Assembly (NCBI GenBank): GCA_021323855.1 | Contig: JAJPKE010000043.1 | Span: 1 to 56,820, forward strand | Length of the DNA: 56,820 bases | Reading direction: 5' to 3' | DNA from: Chloroflexota bacterium | GTDB lineage: Bacteria; Chloroflexota; Ktedonobacteria; Ktedonobacterales; JADMIN01 | Shown here: positions 8,225-17,569 of the stretch, in pieces | Position numbering within the stretch: position 1 is the stretch's first letter | Layout: every line of letters begins with the position of its first letter | The notes under the pieces: generated by a model | Databases searched by the model: none | Seen by the model: the letters and a program-made list of their open reading frames with translations, nothing else | Told to the model about the DNA's origin: nothing | Program-made: the position numbers and the translations under genes

Positions 8225-9211
8225 ATGGTAGGTATAGGCGATATCATCGTTTCCTCTTTGCTCCCGCGCCAGCAATCCCAGAGTCAAGGGAATTCGCTCC
8301 CTACACCGGCCATTATCGCTATCGTTATCGGCGCGATCATCGTTATTTTGCTGGCGCTTGCGCTCTGGCGTGTGCTGCGTACCATGCGCCATATCCGCGA
8401 AGCCTCACGCGAGGGGCGTCGCGCCTCCGCAGCCGTGGCGCAGCAGGTGGGGAGCAATCCTGTGACCAGCTTCAACCGCGATGGTGAGGCAAGCGACCCA
8501 ATCAACGTCAAGATCATCGGCACCAACGGCCAGCTTGCCGCCGCCTTTGCCGCCGCCGGCTGGTATCGCGCCGATGAGATTGATTTCGTGACGTCGGTGC
8601 GTATCAGCGTGGATTCGGTCTTTGGCCGCAAATACGCGACCGCGCCGGTCAGCAATCTCTATCTCTACGGCAGAAAAGAAGATTATGCCTTCGAGCGCCC
8701 AGGAAAATCTGTGCGCGAACGCGATCATGTGCGCTTCTGGGATACCGGCGCAGAGAGTGACGACGGGCGCACCATCTGGGTTGGCGGCGCTACCAGGGAT
8801 ATCAAGGTCGAGATTTCCAAAGTTACCCACCTGCCGACCCATAAAATATCGCCAGATGTGGACGCCGAACGCGAGACGGTGATTGACAGCCTCGTTGAAA
8901 GCGGCTGGGTAATTGACGAGGGCTGGGAAACCAATTTTGGCAAGCCGACTGTGCAGAAGAATTCGCTTGGCGACACGTATCATACCGATGGGCGGCGTGC
9001 AGTGATGACGCTGGCGGATATTTTCACCTTTGGTCCACTCACCACACAGGTGCGCAGCCCGCTTGGCGCGCGCATCGCCAGGTCCATTGCTGGCGCGCTG
9101 CGCTGGCGGCTGCCCAAGCAGGGCCGGGAGCGGGCGCAGAAGCGACGCGAAGCCAAAACAGCGCAGCAGAGGCAGCAGAATGCCAGCACTACTCACACTA
9201 GCGCATCCTGA
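8225..9211 (+). CDS. LssY C-terminal-domain membrane protein
   Basis: The protein has 328 residues. The ATG at 8225 has TGGAGGG seven bases upstream, so the in-frame TTG at 8189 is rejected. One hydrophobic segment near residues 25-50 precedes a soluble domain with features of the LssY_C family: DPINVKIIG, LAAAFAAAGW, the segment LYLYGRKEDYAFERP, and RDHVRFW. The biochemical role of LssY_C domains is not established; they occur with PAP2-type phosphatases or alone in envelope proteins. The C-terminal 40 residues are basic and Gln-rich. Its 3' end overlaps the convergent DUF983 gene by 14 nt. Confidence 0.75.
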   Translation: MVGIGDIIVSSLLPRQQSQSQGNSLPTPAIIAIVIGAIIVILLALALWRVLRTMRHIREASREGRRASAAVAQQVGSNPVTSFNRDGEASDPINVKIIGTNGQLAAAFAAAGWYRADEIDFVTSVRISVDSVFGRKYATAPVSNLYLYGRKEDYAFERPGKSVRERDHVRFWDTGAESDDGRTIWVGGATRDIKVEISKVTHLPTHKISPDVDAERETVIDSLVESGWVIDEGWETNFGKPTVQKNSLGDTYHTDGRRAVMTLADIFTFGPLTTQVRSPLGARIARSIAGALRWRLPKQGRERAQKRREAKTAQQRQQNASTTHTSAS

Positions 9212-9590
9212 CCGGATGGATCATGAAATCAATGACCATCCAGAAGCTCTTGGAGTGGCGATAGAAAAGCAGCGGCAATAGGATCACCGCCGGTATGCCG
9301 ATGGCAAAGACGGGCAGCGGTGGCGCTTGCAAGGCAGCGAGCGGCACGATGACGATAGCGACCAATAGTTCGGTGACAACCAGATTGACCGCCATCGCGC
9401 CCGTCCAGTAGCCTTCTTCGCGCTCAAAGCGCCAGCCACAGACGGCACAGTGCTCATACATGCGATAGCCACGCACGTAGAGCTTACCCTTGCCACAGCG
9501 CGGGCAGCGCAACCGCACCGCTCGCCAGAACAAGCGCATAACTTCGCCTACCGTCAAGATTGGCGCTGAATCTCCTGCATTTGACATCAT
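9198..9590 (-). CDS. DUF983 family membrane protein
   Basis: The product has 130 residues. An N-terminal zinc-ribbon-like segment with CPRCGKG and CAVCGWRFE is followed by EGYWTGAMAVN and two hydrophobic segments, the standard DUF983 layout. The function is unknown; in some proteobacteria the family lies near cytochrome oxidase genes, but no such gene is here. The ATG at 9590 is chosen because GAGGAAG lies eight bases upstream, inside the end of the histidine phosphatase gene, whose stop is at 9593. The two genes are evidently co-translated. Confidence 0.85.
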   Translation of the reverse strand: MMSNAGDSAPILTVGEVMRLFWRAVRLRCPRCGKGKLYVRGYRMYEHCAVCGWRFEREEGYWTGAMAVNLVVTELLVAIVIVPLAALQAPPLPVFAIGIPAVILLPLLFYRHSKSFWMVIDFMIHPVRMR

Positions 9591-9592
9591 GG

Positions 9593-10324
9593 TTACTCTT
9601 CCTCGGTTGGCACCGGTACGGCAGCCGCTTCGCGTGCGGGCGCGGGCGTCGGCGCCAGTTGCGCCCACGGAATACGCGCGGCAGATCCCACCTCGCGCAC
9701 ATGCAGATCATCATTGTAGCAAGCCAGCCGCCAGCGCAGCGAAAACCCGTCAATTTCGCGCCGCTCCCAAAGCGTAATCGAGGTGTTGCGTGTGTAGAAG
9801 CCTGTTTCGGACGGCACGAGCGTGTTCATGCCAAGAAACACGGCGAACGACGCATCTATCACGCCGCCATGCGTGACGATGACGATATTCTTGCCGTCAT
9901 GTTCCTGTAGAATGCGGTTCAGCGCCGTGCCCACGCGCAAGACAAACTGCCCCCAGCTTTCGCCATTTGGGCCGAATGGGCGATAGGGTTCCACGCGCTG
10001 ATCGGGTATCTGGTCCTCGATTTCCTTCCACGGCAGGCCATCGAAGTCACCGACCGATTCTTCCTGCACCTCGTCATCAAAGATGATCGGCAGGTCCAGC
10101 GCCGGTGCGATGATTTCGGCAGTCTGGCGAGCGCGCGGCAACGTGCTGGCAATTAACACATCAGCCTCGATCTCGCCGGTGGCGGCGAGCCGGTCGCGCA
10201 GGCGTTCGGCCTGCTCGCGCCCCTGCGGCGTCAGCCCCGCGTCGCCGCGCATACCGGCCACCAACCCATACGGCGGGACATTGCAATAGGCCTGTCCATG
10301 CCGGATCAAATATAAACGTGTCAT
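9593..10324 (-). CDS. Histidine phosphatase family protein (phosphoglycerate mutase-like)
   Basis: The enzyme belongs to the branch-1 histidine phosphatases, which use a phospho-His intermediate. The catalytic motif LIRHGQA is at residues 6-12, a second Arg is in STLPRARQTAE, an acidic residue in EESVGDFDG, and the second catalytic His in VTHGGVI. The substrate cannot be deduced. The last 30 residues are rich in Ala and Pro and lie outside the fold. It is followed after two bases by the DUF983 gene. Confidence 0.85.
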   Translation of the reverse strand: MTRLYLIRHGQAYCNVPPYGLVAGMRGDAGLTPQGREQAERLRDRLAATGEIEADVLIASTLPRARQTAEIIAPALDLPIIFDDEVQEESVGDFDGLPWKEIEDQIPDQRVEPYRPFGPNGESWGQFVLRVGTALNRILQEHDGKNIVIVTHGGVIDASFAVFLGMNTLVPSETGFYTRNTSITLWERREIDGFSLRWRLACYNDDLHVREVGSAARIPWAQLAPTPAPAREAAAVPVPTEEE

Positions 10325-10392
10325 GAGTACCTACTCTATCCTCTCCTCAATTGGTCTGTTCTCAAGCGCTGATCACTATCTGTTCGTGCTGC

Positions 10393-13300
10393 TCAATGAC
10401 CAGCGGCGGCCTGCGATGAAACAGTCGCGCTGGCAGGAGCCGGCTTCTTCCCAGCGATGATGGGCAGCAGTTCGCGCAGTTCGTCGAGCCACTGCGCTGT
10501 GTCGGCGGCGAAGCGGCGGCGCGGGATGCGAATCTCGCCAAGATGCACTGCTGCGTCGTTGCGGAATCGCTTGTAGAGCGCGACGCGATCAGGCGCGACG
10601 GTGCGCTTGAGCTTGAAGATCACCTCATGGTCGCGCGCAGAGAGCGACTCGAAGCCGAGCGCGCCCGCCTCTGTCTTCAGCCGCACCAGCGCCAGCAGAT
10701 GCGCCACCGGCTCCGGCGGCGTGCCGAAGCGGTCTGCCAGTTCCGTCACCATCGCCTCCGCCTGTTCTGGGCGGTCGAGATTGGCGAGCCGCTGATAGAA
10801 GTTCATCTTGAGCGCGCGGTCATTGATATAGTCGTCGGGGATGTAGGCATCCACCGGAATATCCACCGTCACCGGCGTGGGGCGCGGCGCGGCGCCCGCG
10901 CGTTCGCCCTGCATCTCTTGAATGGCGTCGGAGAGCAGCCGTGTATAGAGATCAAAGCCAACCGCATTGACAAATCCCGATTGCTCAGAGCCAAGCAGAT
11001 TGCCAGCGCCGCGCAGTTCCAGGTCTTTCATGGCGATGCGGAAACCCGCGCCCAGTTCGGTCGCCTCGAAGATGGCGCGTAGACGCTTCTCGGCAACCGG
11101 CGTCAACTTCGTGTCGGTGGCGTAGAGAAAATAGGCGTATGCCTGATGTGTCGCGCGCCCCACACGGCCCCGCAACTGATAGAGCTGCCCCAGGCCGAAG
11201 TAGGCGGCGTTGTTGACGATAATCGTGTTGGCGTTCGGGATATCCAGGCCGTTCTCGATGATGGTCGTGCTGACCAGCACATTGAACTCGCCAGCCGAGA
11301 AATCCAGCATCACCTTTTCGAGCTGATCTTCCGGCATCTGCCCATGCGCAACAGTGAAAGTTGCCTCCGGCACCAACTTCTGGAGCCGCTGCGCCAGCGC
11401 CTGAATCCCCTGCACGCGATTGTGAACAAAGAAGACCTGTCCGCCGCGATCTACTTCGCGTAGAATCGCCTCGCGGATCAGCGCGTCGTCCCAGGTGCGG
11501 ATGAAGGTGCGAATCGGCAGGCGTTCCTGCGGCGGTGTCTCGATGACACTCATATCGCGCACGTTCACCAGCGCCATATGCAGCGTGCGCGGGATAGGTG
11601 TAGCCGTCAGCGTCAACACATCCACCTCGGTCCGCATCTGCTTCAGCCGCTCTTTATGCGCGACGCCGAAACGTTGCTCCTCATCAATGATGAGCAGGCC
11701 GAGATTGTTGAAGACGACATCTTTTTGCAGCAGCCGGTGCGTACCAATGACGATATCCACCCGCCCCAGCGCCAGGTCTTTCAGCACTTCCTTCTGCTCT
11801 TTTTCCGTGCGGAAGCGGCTGAGCAGTTCGACGCGCACCGGGTATGGTTTGAGGCGCTGCACAAACGTATTGAAATGCTGCAACGCCAGCACAGTTGTCG
11901 GCACCAGCACAGCCACCTGGCGCTGGTCCAGCATCGCCTTGAAGGCGGCGCGCAGGGCCACCTCCGTCTTGCCATAGCCTACATCGCCGCAAACCAGCCG
12001 GTCCATCGGGCGGGCGCGCTCCATATCCGCCTTGACCTCCTGGATAGCCTGCTTCTGGTCCGGCGTCTCCTCATACGGGAACGCCTCTTCCAGTTCTTGC
12101 AGCCAGGGCTGCTGGTCATCCGGTGGGAAGGGATGGCCGACCACCGACTCGCGGACGCTGTAGAGCCGCAGCAGATCACGCGCAATGTCAGTGACGTTCT
12201 CTTTGGCTTTCTGCTTGGCGCGCACCCAATCGCTGCCGCCGAGCTTGCTCAGTCCCGGCGCAGCGTCGCCCATGCCGATGTAGCGTGTGATGCGGTCAAG
12301 CTGATCGGTGGGGATATAGAGCTTGTCGGTGCCAGCGTATTGAATCAGCAGGTATTCGCGTTCGACGCCTCCATTGTTGAGCTTGACCAACCCCTCGAAG
12401 CGCCCGATACCGTGATCTTGATGGACGATATGGTCGCCGGGGCGCAACTCCGCCAGGAAGGAGGCAGGTGTGACGCTGGCGCGGCGCTGCTCACCATGCC
12501 GCTTGGACCAGCCGAAAATCTCAGTGTCGGTGAAAACGGTCAGCGCCAGCGAATGGCTATGCCAGCCCTCCGGGAAGCGCCCATGTATCAGCGAGAGCGT
12601 GCCGGGGTCCGGCAGCTCGGGCAGATCGGTGGCCGGCGCAACATAGATGACACCGCTCTTGCCGAGCATCGCCTCGTCGCCAAAGACCTCGGCCAGCCGC
12701 CGCGCCTGCCCGCTGACGATCACCACGCGCTGCCGTTCGCCAAGCAGCTTATGCACATCCTGGGCGAAGGCGCGCACACGGCCACCATAAGACTGCGCGC
12801 CAATCAGATCCGGCGTAAGGCCATAGTTGCGCTGCGCCGTCTCGCTCATCTCATCTTCCAGGAGCGAGGCGAAACGGAATTGCGTATGCCCGGCCAGCGC
12901 CTGTTCAAGCTCCGGCCAGGGAATGAACGCCGGACGCAACCCAGGCGGATTCTCGCAGTCGCGTTCCAGCCGGTCGCGCACCTCTTCACCCTGCTCTGCC
13001 AGTTCTTCGGTGATGCGCTGAAGCGATTCGGCGTCATAGAGCGCAAGCACACCGGCGCGCGGTAAATAGGTCAGCAGCGAAGTCGGCTGGTGCAGATATG
13101 GCAGGTAGAAGGCGATATCGTCGAACGACTGGCTGTTGCGCAGATATTCCAGGTCGCGCTGCCAGCGTTCGTAGGCGTCGGGGTGCATGCCAACGGTGTC
13201 GAGCTTCTCCAGTCGTCGCGCCGCCGCTGGACCCTGCAACGCCAATGCCTCGCGCGCCGGACCGATCAATACGGCGTCAATTGGGTTGAGCGAGCGCTGT

Positions 13301-13944
13301 GTCTCATGGTCGAAGGTGCGAATCGAATCAATCTCATCGCCAAAGAATTCGATACGCACCGGACGGACCAGCGCCGGCGGGAAGACATCCACGATGCCGC
13401 CGCGATGGCTCACCTGCCCAGAGGTTTCCACCTCGGCCACCTGCTCATAGCCGAGGCTGAGGAGATGTTGCAGCAGGATGCGCGGATCGAGTTGCAGTCC
13501 ATTGTGCAGTTCGACGATGGCCTGTGAGAACTCGTCAGGTGGCATGACCGGCTGGCTGAGCGCGCGCACGGAGCAGACGACGATCAGTGCGCCCGCCGGA
13601 CGGGTCAACGCTGTCAATACGTTCATACGCGACTGCACGGCAAGCGCATCCGGCATCAGGCGCTCGTAGGGCAGCGCGTCGCGGTCGGCATAGGGCAAAA
13701 TGGGGAAATCGCGTCCGACAAGGCCGACCAGCGTATCGGTCGCTCGCTCCACTTCCTCTTCATCGCGGACGACATAGAGTACCGGGCGGTCCAGCGAGAC
13801 GGCAAGCGCAGCGATGATATACGGTTTGGCCGCCTCGACCACGCCGGATAGCACAGGAATCTCAGCATGCGCATTGAGCCGGTCGAGTAGACGGCGGAAC
13901 TCTGGCCGATTCGCCAGCAATGGAAGTAGACCACGTAACGACAA
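10393..13944 (-). CDS. mfd: Transcription-repair coupling factor
   Basis: Mfd displaces RNA polymerase stalled at DNA lesions and recruits UvrA. The 1183 residues show the complete layout: an N-terminal UvrB-like region, the RNA-polymerase-interacting CarD-like domain (LRPGDHIVHQDHGIGRF), a RecG-type helicase with Walker A GDVGYGKTE, motif II DEEQ, motif III TLTATPIPRT, motif VI QLRGRVGRA, and the C-terminal TRCF domain. The start is a TTG at 13944, supported by GGAGG six bases upstream. pth lies just upstream on the same strand, a pairing also common in Firmicutes. Confidence 0.97.
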   Translation of the reverse strand: MSLRGLLPLLANRPEFRRLLDRLNAHAEIPVLSGVVEAAKPYIIAALAVSLDRPVLYVVRDEEEVERATDTLVGLVGRDFPILPYADRDALPYERLMPDALAVQSRMNVLTALTRPAGALIVVCSVRALSQPVMPPDEFSQAIVELHNGLQLDPRILLQHLLSLGYEQVAEVETSGQVSHRGGIVDVFPPALVRPVRIEFFGDEIDSIRTFDHETQRSLNPIDAVLIGPAREALALQGPAAARRLEKLDTVGMHPDAYERWQRDLEYLRNSQSFDDIAFYLPYLHQPTSLLTYLPRAGVLALYDAESLQRITEELAEQGEEVRDRLERDCENPPGLRPAFIPWPELEQALAGHTQFRFASLLEDEMSETAQRNYGLTPDLIGAQSYGGRVRAFAQDVHKLLGERQRVVIVSGQARRLAEVFGDEAMLGKSGVIYVAPATDLPELPDPGTLSLIHGRFPEGWHSHSLALTVFTDTEIFGWSKRHGEQRRASVTPASFLAELRPGDHIVHQDHGIGRFEGLVKLNNGGVEREYLLIQYAGTDKLYIPTDQLDRITRYIGMGDAAPGLSKLGGSDWVRAKQKAKENVTDIARDLLRLYSVRESVVGHPFPPDDQQPWLQELEEAFPYEETPDQKQAIQEVKADMERARPMDRLVCGDVGYGKTEVALRAAFKAMLDQRQVAVLVPTTVLALQHFNTFVQRLKPYPVRVELLSRFRTEKEQKEVLKDLALGRVDIVIGTHRLLQKDVVFNNLGLLIIDEEQRFGVAHKERLKQMRTEVDVLTLTATPIPRTLHMALVNVRDMSVIETPPQERLPIRTFIRTWDDALIREAILREVDRGGQVFFVHNRVQGIQALAQRLQKLVPEATFTVAHGQMPEDQLEKVMLDFSAGEFNVLVSTTIIENGLDIPNANTIIVNNAAYFGLGQLYQLRGRVGRATHQAYAYFLYATDTKLTPVAEKRLRAIFEATELGAGFRIAMKDLELRGAGNLLGSEQSGFVNAVGFDLYTRLLSDAIQEMQGERAGAAPRPTPVTVDIPVDAYIPDDYINDRALKMNFYQRLANLDRPEQAEAMVTELADRFGTPPEPVAHLLALVRLKTEAGALGFESLSARDHEVIFKLKRTVAPDRVALYKRFRNDAAVHLGEIRIPRRRFAADTAQWLDELRELLPIIAGKKPAPASATVSSQAAAGH

Positions 13945-14011
13945 CAGCAGCCTCCAAATCAGGCGTGAACTCTGTGAACGGTGTGAGCAAATTGTATCGA
14001 ATTATCAGCCA

Positions 14012-14575
14012 TCAGCCATTATAGCGGTTCATCGCAGCCTCAGCGCCCTCGGTGAGCCAGCATTCCGCCGCCTCGGAGGCGCGTTCGATGGCGGCGTCCA
14101 GCGTGATGCGCTCATCGCCGCGCGGCGCGCTCAGCAGAAAACCCAGGTTCTCGCCGCGTCCGTTCGCCGGACGCCCGATGCCGATTTTGATGCGCGCGAA
14201 GGTATTTCTGCCGAGATGCTGGATGACAGATTCCAGGCCGTGCTGCCCGCCCGCCGAGCCGCCGGGGCGCAGGCGTATCCGGCCCAGCGGCAGATCGAGA
14301 TCATCGCAGATTACCAGCAGATCGCCCAGATCGAGTTTGTAGAAGCGCACCAGCTCGCCGACGGCGACGCCGCTCTCGTTCATATAGGTCTGCGGCTTCA
14401 CCAGCACAATCTTCTCAGCGCCCAAGACGCCGCCAGCCAGTACAGCGCGGCTGCGGCGGCTATCCCAGGGCCAGTTGTGTCGGGCAGCCAGCGCATCCAC
14501 TGCATCGAAGCCCGCGTTATGGCGCGTGTGGGCATAGCGGATGCCAGGATTGCCCAACCCAACGATCAACTTCAC
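14012..14575 (-). CDS. pth: Peptidyl-tRNA hydrolase
   Basis: Pth releases tRNA from peptidyl-tRNAs that drop off ribosomes. The family signatures are KLIVGLGNPG at the N-terminus, the catalytic His in YAHTRHNAGF, KPQTYMNESG, and CDDLDLPLGRIR with GGQHGLES. A GTG at 14575 places the first residue exactly where the family begins; an ATG at 14596 would add seven residues and has no better ribosome-binding site. The product has 187 residues, the usual size. mfd follows after 67 nt. Confidence 0.95.
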   Translation of the reverse strand: MKLIVGLGNPGIRYAHTRHNAGFDAVDALAARHNWPWDSRRSRAVLAGGVLGAEKIVLVKPQTYMNESGVAVGELVRFYKLDLGDLLVICDDLDLPLGRIRLRPGGSAGGQHGLESVIQHLGRNTFARIKIGIGRPANGRGENLGFLLSAPRGDERITLDAAIERASEAAECWLTEGAEAAMNRYNG

Positions 14576-14812
14576 AAGACAACCATTCCACGGCATCCGC
14601 GCGCACGAACGCCAATCACTCTATACTATCTGCTTACGATAAAGCAGAAACTTTGCATGACAACACACGATGGGCAGCCGCAGATGCGACTCCCCTATCA
14701 GCGGCGCGAACCAGCGCCTACAACGCTTCTATTGTATCACAAAAGGCCGGCAGCCAGCCAGGAAATAGCCACGTCATAGCCAGGGAAATGCCACGCAATC
14801 GTGCCGATACAC

Positions 14813-14851
14813 AGGCAAAAGAAATAGCTGGCATTCGTTGCGAATGCCAGC
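14813..14851 (-). terminator. Intrinsic terminator downstream of the lipoprotein gene
   Basis: An 11-bp perfect stem (14827-14837 with 14841-14851) with a 3-nt loop is followed on the minus strand by TATTTCTTTT. It lies 31 nt past the lipoprotein stop codon. Confidence 0.75.
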
Positions 14852-14881
14852 CGGATTGCGTAAACCGCGAGCTATCTACTG

Positions 14882-15592
14882 CTAGCCGTTCTGCACCTGA
14901 TCGGCAGGCGGCAGGCTGATCGTGATGCCGGTGTTGAAGCTGGTAAAGTCAAGCGTGAACGTACCGGCAGCAGAGCCGGTGGACGTGACGACAACCTTCT
15001 TCGGATAGTAGTTGCCATCCTGCGTCACATACATATCTATCGTTGAGTTCTGGCCACCCGCCGTTGACGTGCCGGTGATATGCCAGACCTTCGTGCCGTC
15101 AACGGTGTCGTTGCCCACCAGTTTGAGATTTTTCAGGTCTTTGCTGAAGTCCGTGATCTGCGACGTGTCGAAGAGCGACGAACTGCTGCTGCCCAGGTCA
15201 GTTTTGGTCCACTTGCTGCCATCAAAGCCCGGAAGGTCCAACCCAGAAATCTTGGTGTACGCGGCGTTTGTCGCCTTATCGGTGATGCTCTCGACGGTAA
15301 TCTGCTGCCCGCTCACCGACAGGGTCAGCGAGATATCGGCGCGTTCGGGATTCTTTGTAATCTTCCCGTTGCCTGTGCCCGTTGAGGTGGTGCCCGAAAA
15401 GCTCCCAGTAAAGTTGAGCGTGAAGGTTGCGTCGTTATACTTCGCCTGCTGGACACGCTGCAAGATCGTCTGTACGTTCGGCGTCGCCGTCGGGCCAGCG
15501 ACGCCCGGCAGTCCAGCACCGCAGGCGGTGAGCGCTAGAATCCCGAACAAGACCAACGCGCCGGCTACAGAGCGGCGCACGAGTTTTGGCAT
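14882..15592 (-). CDS. Lipoprotein of the LppX/LprAFG type
   Basis: The protein has 236 residues with a signal peptide and lipobox LALTAC, so it is predicted to be anchored to the outer face of the membrane through a lipidated Cys. The rest is beta-rich: a Thr/Ser/Gly-rich strand repeat, then segments such as VWHITGTSTAGG and DMYVTQDGNYYPKKVVV, which resemble the LppX/LprAFG fold that binds lipids in its cavity in mycobacteria. Family membership is moderate-confidence. The ATG at 15592 has AGGGGGA nine bases upstream; the alternative ATG at 15601 would be too close. It is monocistronic with its own terminator. Confidence 0.75.
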   Translation of the reverse strand: MPKLVRRSVAGALVLFGILALTACGAGLPGVAGPTATPNVQTILQRVQQAKYNDATFTLNFTGSFSGTTSTGTGNGKITKNPERADISLTLSVSGQQITVESITDKATNAAYTKISGLDLPGFDGSKWTKTDLGSSSSSLFDTSQITDFSKDLKNLKLVGNDTVDGTKVWHITGTSTAGGQNSTIDMYVTQDGNYYPKKVVVTSTGSAAGTFTLDFTSFNTGITISLPPADQVQNG

Positions 15593-15848
15593 AGGTGTCA
15601 TTCCCCCTAAATCCTAACATCGTCCTCTACAGTGGATGGTTGGACATCCCAACAGCCGCTCCGTCTGTGCGGCCACGGTATTGTAACAAACGGGGTAGCT
15701 CGCGGCAACCCTCCACGCCAAAAGATACCTGCGTGATACGTTCACAATACGTTCATAATACGTTTGCTGGCGCTGGAAGGTTCCACTGGCATACGATGTA
15801 GTCGCATGCTGACTACGACACTGAAAAGCAGAGAGAGGTACCTGCCCT

Positions 15849-16730
15849 ATGCCGCTCGATCAATCGCTGATAGGCCACGAAACATCATCAGAACATGTCC
15901 TCATTGCCGCCGAAGACATTCGCGAGTTTGCCGATGCTATCGGCGACGCCAACCCGATTTTTCATGACGAATTCGCCGCACAACAGGCCGGATTCACCCA
16001 TCTCCCCGTGACGCCCACGTTTGTCACACGCCTGCGGGTATCGTTTGCCGACGCCGGCCTGGACCCCGAACACAGCCAGGTATTGCACGGCGAACAGGAA
16101 TATGTCTATACCCGTCCGCTGCTGGCCGGCGAGACGGTGGTCAGCCGGCATCGTGTGGCGACGATTCGCCAGTCTGGGCGCGGCGGCATGGCCATCATGA
16201 CGCTCGAACATCTCTGTGATACGCCGAATGGCGAGCGCATTGTCACCGGCAAATCCACCGTTCTCGTGCGCGACATGCCGCCCGAAGGCGCAGCCGCCGC
16301 AGGAGCCGGCGCCGCCAAACCGCGACCCACGCAGCCGCAAGAGAGCACATCGGCGTTGACGCTGAGCAAACACGTCACCCAGGAGCAGATCAACGCCTAC
16401 GCTGAGGTCAGTGGCGACCACAATCCCATCCATGTCAATCCAGAGGCCGCGCGCTCCGTCGGGCTGGATGGCACCATTGCGCATGGCATGCTCAGCATGG
16501 CCTTCGCCGGGCAGATGTTGACTGATTGGCTGGCGGCGCAGGCGGAGCGTGGCGGCTGGGTTGCGCGGCTGCGCGTGCGCTTCCAGGCGATGGTACGCCC
16601 CGGCGATACGCTTATCTGCCACGGCAACCCCGGCGAACGCGCGGGCAACCGCCAGCCGGTGGAGCTATGGATCGAGAACCAGCATGGTGAGCGCGTCATC
16701 AGCGGCGACGCGGAGGTCGCGTTTCCGTAG
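15849..16730 (+). CDS. Two-domain MaoC-like dehydratase (FAS1-like plus MaoC hot-dog)
   Basis: The 293 residues contain two hot-dog domains joined by an Ala/Pro linker near residues 145-165. The N-terminal half resembles the FAS1-like dehydratase domain (DANPIFHDEFAAQ). The C-terminal half carries the hydratase-2 motif YAEVSGDHNPIHVNPEAA followed by GTIAHGM, with the catalytic Asp and His. The expected reaction is reversible hydration of an enoyl-thioester, CoA- or ACP-linked. A GAGAGG site lies ten bases before the ATG. It stands alone and converges on the anti-sigma gene. Confidence 0.85.
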   Translation: MPLDQSLIGHETSSEHVLIAAEDIREFADAIGDANPIFHDEFAAQQAGFTHLPVTPTFVTRLRVSFADAGLDPEHSQVLHGEQEYVYTRPLLAGETVVSRHRVATIRQSGRGGMAIMTLEHLCDTPNGERIVTGKSTVLVRDMPPEGAAAAGAGAAKPRPTQPQESTSALTLSKHVTQEQINAYAEVSGDHNPIHVNPEAARSVGLDGTIAHGMLSMAFAGQMLTDWLAAQAERGGWVARLRVRFQAMVRPGDTLICHGNPGERAGNRQPVELWIENQHGERVISGDAEVAFP

Positions 16731-16731
16731 A

Positions 16732-16771
16732 CCTCACCCCCAGCCCCTCTCCTCGCAAGGAGAGGGGAGCG
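16732..16771 (+). repeat. Dispersed repeat family A, copy 2
   Basis: CCTCACCCCCAGCCCCTCTCC, loop TCGCAA, GGAGAGGGGAGCG. It sits directly after the MaoC stop codon, between convergent genes, where its hairpin could act as a transcription or mRNA 3'-end barrier. Confidence 0.75.
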
Positions 16772-16825
16772 CCGCAGGTATGGCTCCCCATATGTTCGTC
16801 AGCCGACCACCCTCCTTTGGGTAGG

Positions 16826-17548
16826 TTACGAACGTGGGCGGGTGCGCCTGCGCGAGAGCAGAGTGCCGCCCACCAGCAGGCCGGCGCCGCCGATGAGGAA
16901 AACTGTGCCGGCGAGCGCGCCCGCCGGAGGAGCAATTTGTTCACCGTTGGCGCTTCCTCCGGTGGGAGCGCCGGTAGCTGTTGCAGTCGCGGTTGGCGGC
17001 GATCCTTGTGCCGGTGTATGCCCGCTGGTGGCGGCGATATTCGGCCCCTGCGTGGTACGGACGCCAGTATCGTGCCCAGGGGTCGTATTCGTGGCGGACG
17101 GCGCATTTTGGCTCATCGGGAGCGAAGCGCCGGAAGTTGACGGATGATTCATCGTGGTGAGCGCGCTGCCCATCAGCAAGACGAGACCGAACGCCGCCAC
17201 GAGTCCACCCATCCATTGCAGGAGACGGGCGTTGCGCCGGGTGGCAATTCCTGTTGTTGTGGTGGGTGCGCCTGTGGGACTGCGGCGGCGCGTTGCCATC
17301 GGTTCGGGGATCGCGCCGGTCTCCGGCAGCCGGAAGCTACGCGGCAGGACGGGTGTGGGCAGCGCGTGGAGCAGCGCCCGTGTCTGGCGCAGCTCAGCCA
17401 GCGCGCGCTGGCATGGCTCGCAGGTGGGCAGGTGTTGCTCCAGCGCGGCGCGCTCAGCCGCGTCTACCTCGCCATCGAGGTAGGCGGAGAGCCGTTCGCG
17501 CTGCTGCTCCCACTCGCCGCTCTGCTGATGCTGTGTGCCGCCGGTCAT
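16826..17548 (-). CDS. Anti-sigma factor with zinc-finger (zf-HC2) domain
   Basis: The 240-residue protein begins with a zf-HC2/ASD motif, LSAYLDGEVDAAERAALEQHLPTCEPCQRAL, in which His and the CxxC pair bind zinc and the helices hold the sigma factor. Two hydrophobic segments follow, near residues 105-125 and at the C-terminus before RRRTRPRS, separated by a low-complexity Thr/Pro/Gly stretch. The stretch between them would be extracytoplasmic if both span the membrane. The gene begins 21 nt after the ECF sigma gene, so it is expected to inhibit that sigma factor. AGGA lies nine bases upstream of its ATG. Confidence 0.85.
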   Translation of the reverse strand: MTGGTQHQQSGEWEQQRERLSAYLDGEVDAAERAALEQHLPTCEPCQRALAELRQTRALLHALPTPVLPRSFRLPETGAIPEPMATRRRSPTGAPTTTTGIATRRNARLLQWMGGLVAAFGLVLLMGSALTTMNHPSTSGASLPMSQNAPSATNTTPGHDTGVRTTQGPNIAATSGHTPAQGSPPTATATATGAPTGGSANGEQIAPPAGALAGTVFLIGGAGLLVGGTLLSRRRTRPRS

Positions 17549-17569
17549 ATACTTCTATCCTACCTGCCG

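Noticed and set aside
11578..13065. 495-codon plus-strand ORF opposite mfd
   Set aside because: Antisense shadow of mfd in GC-rich DNA; no recognisable domain.
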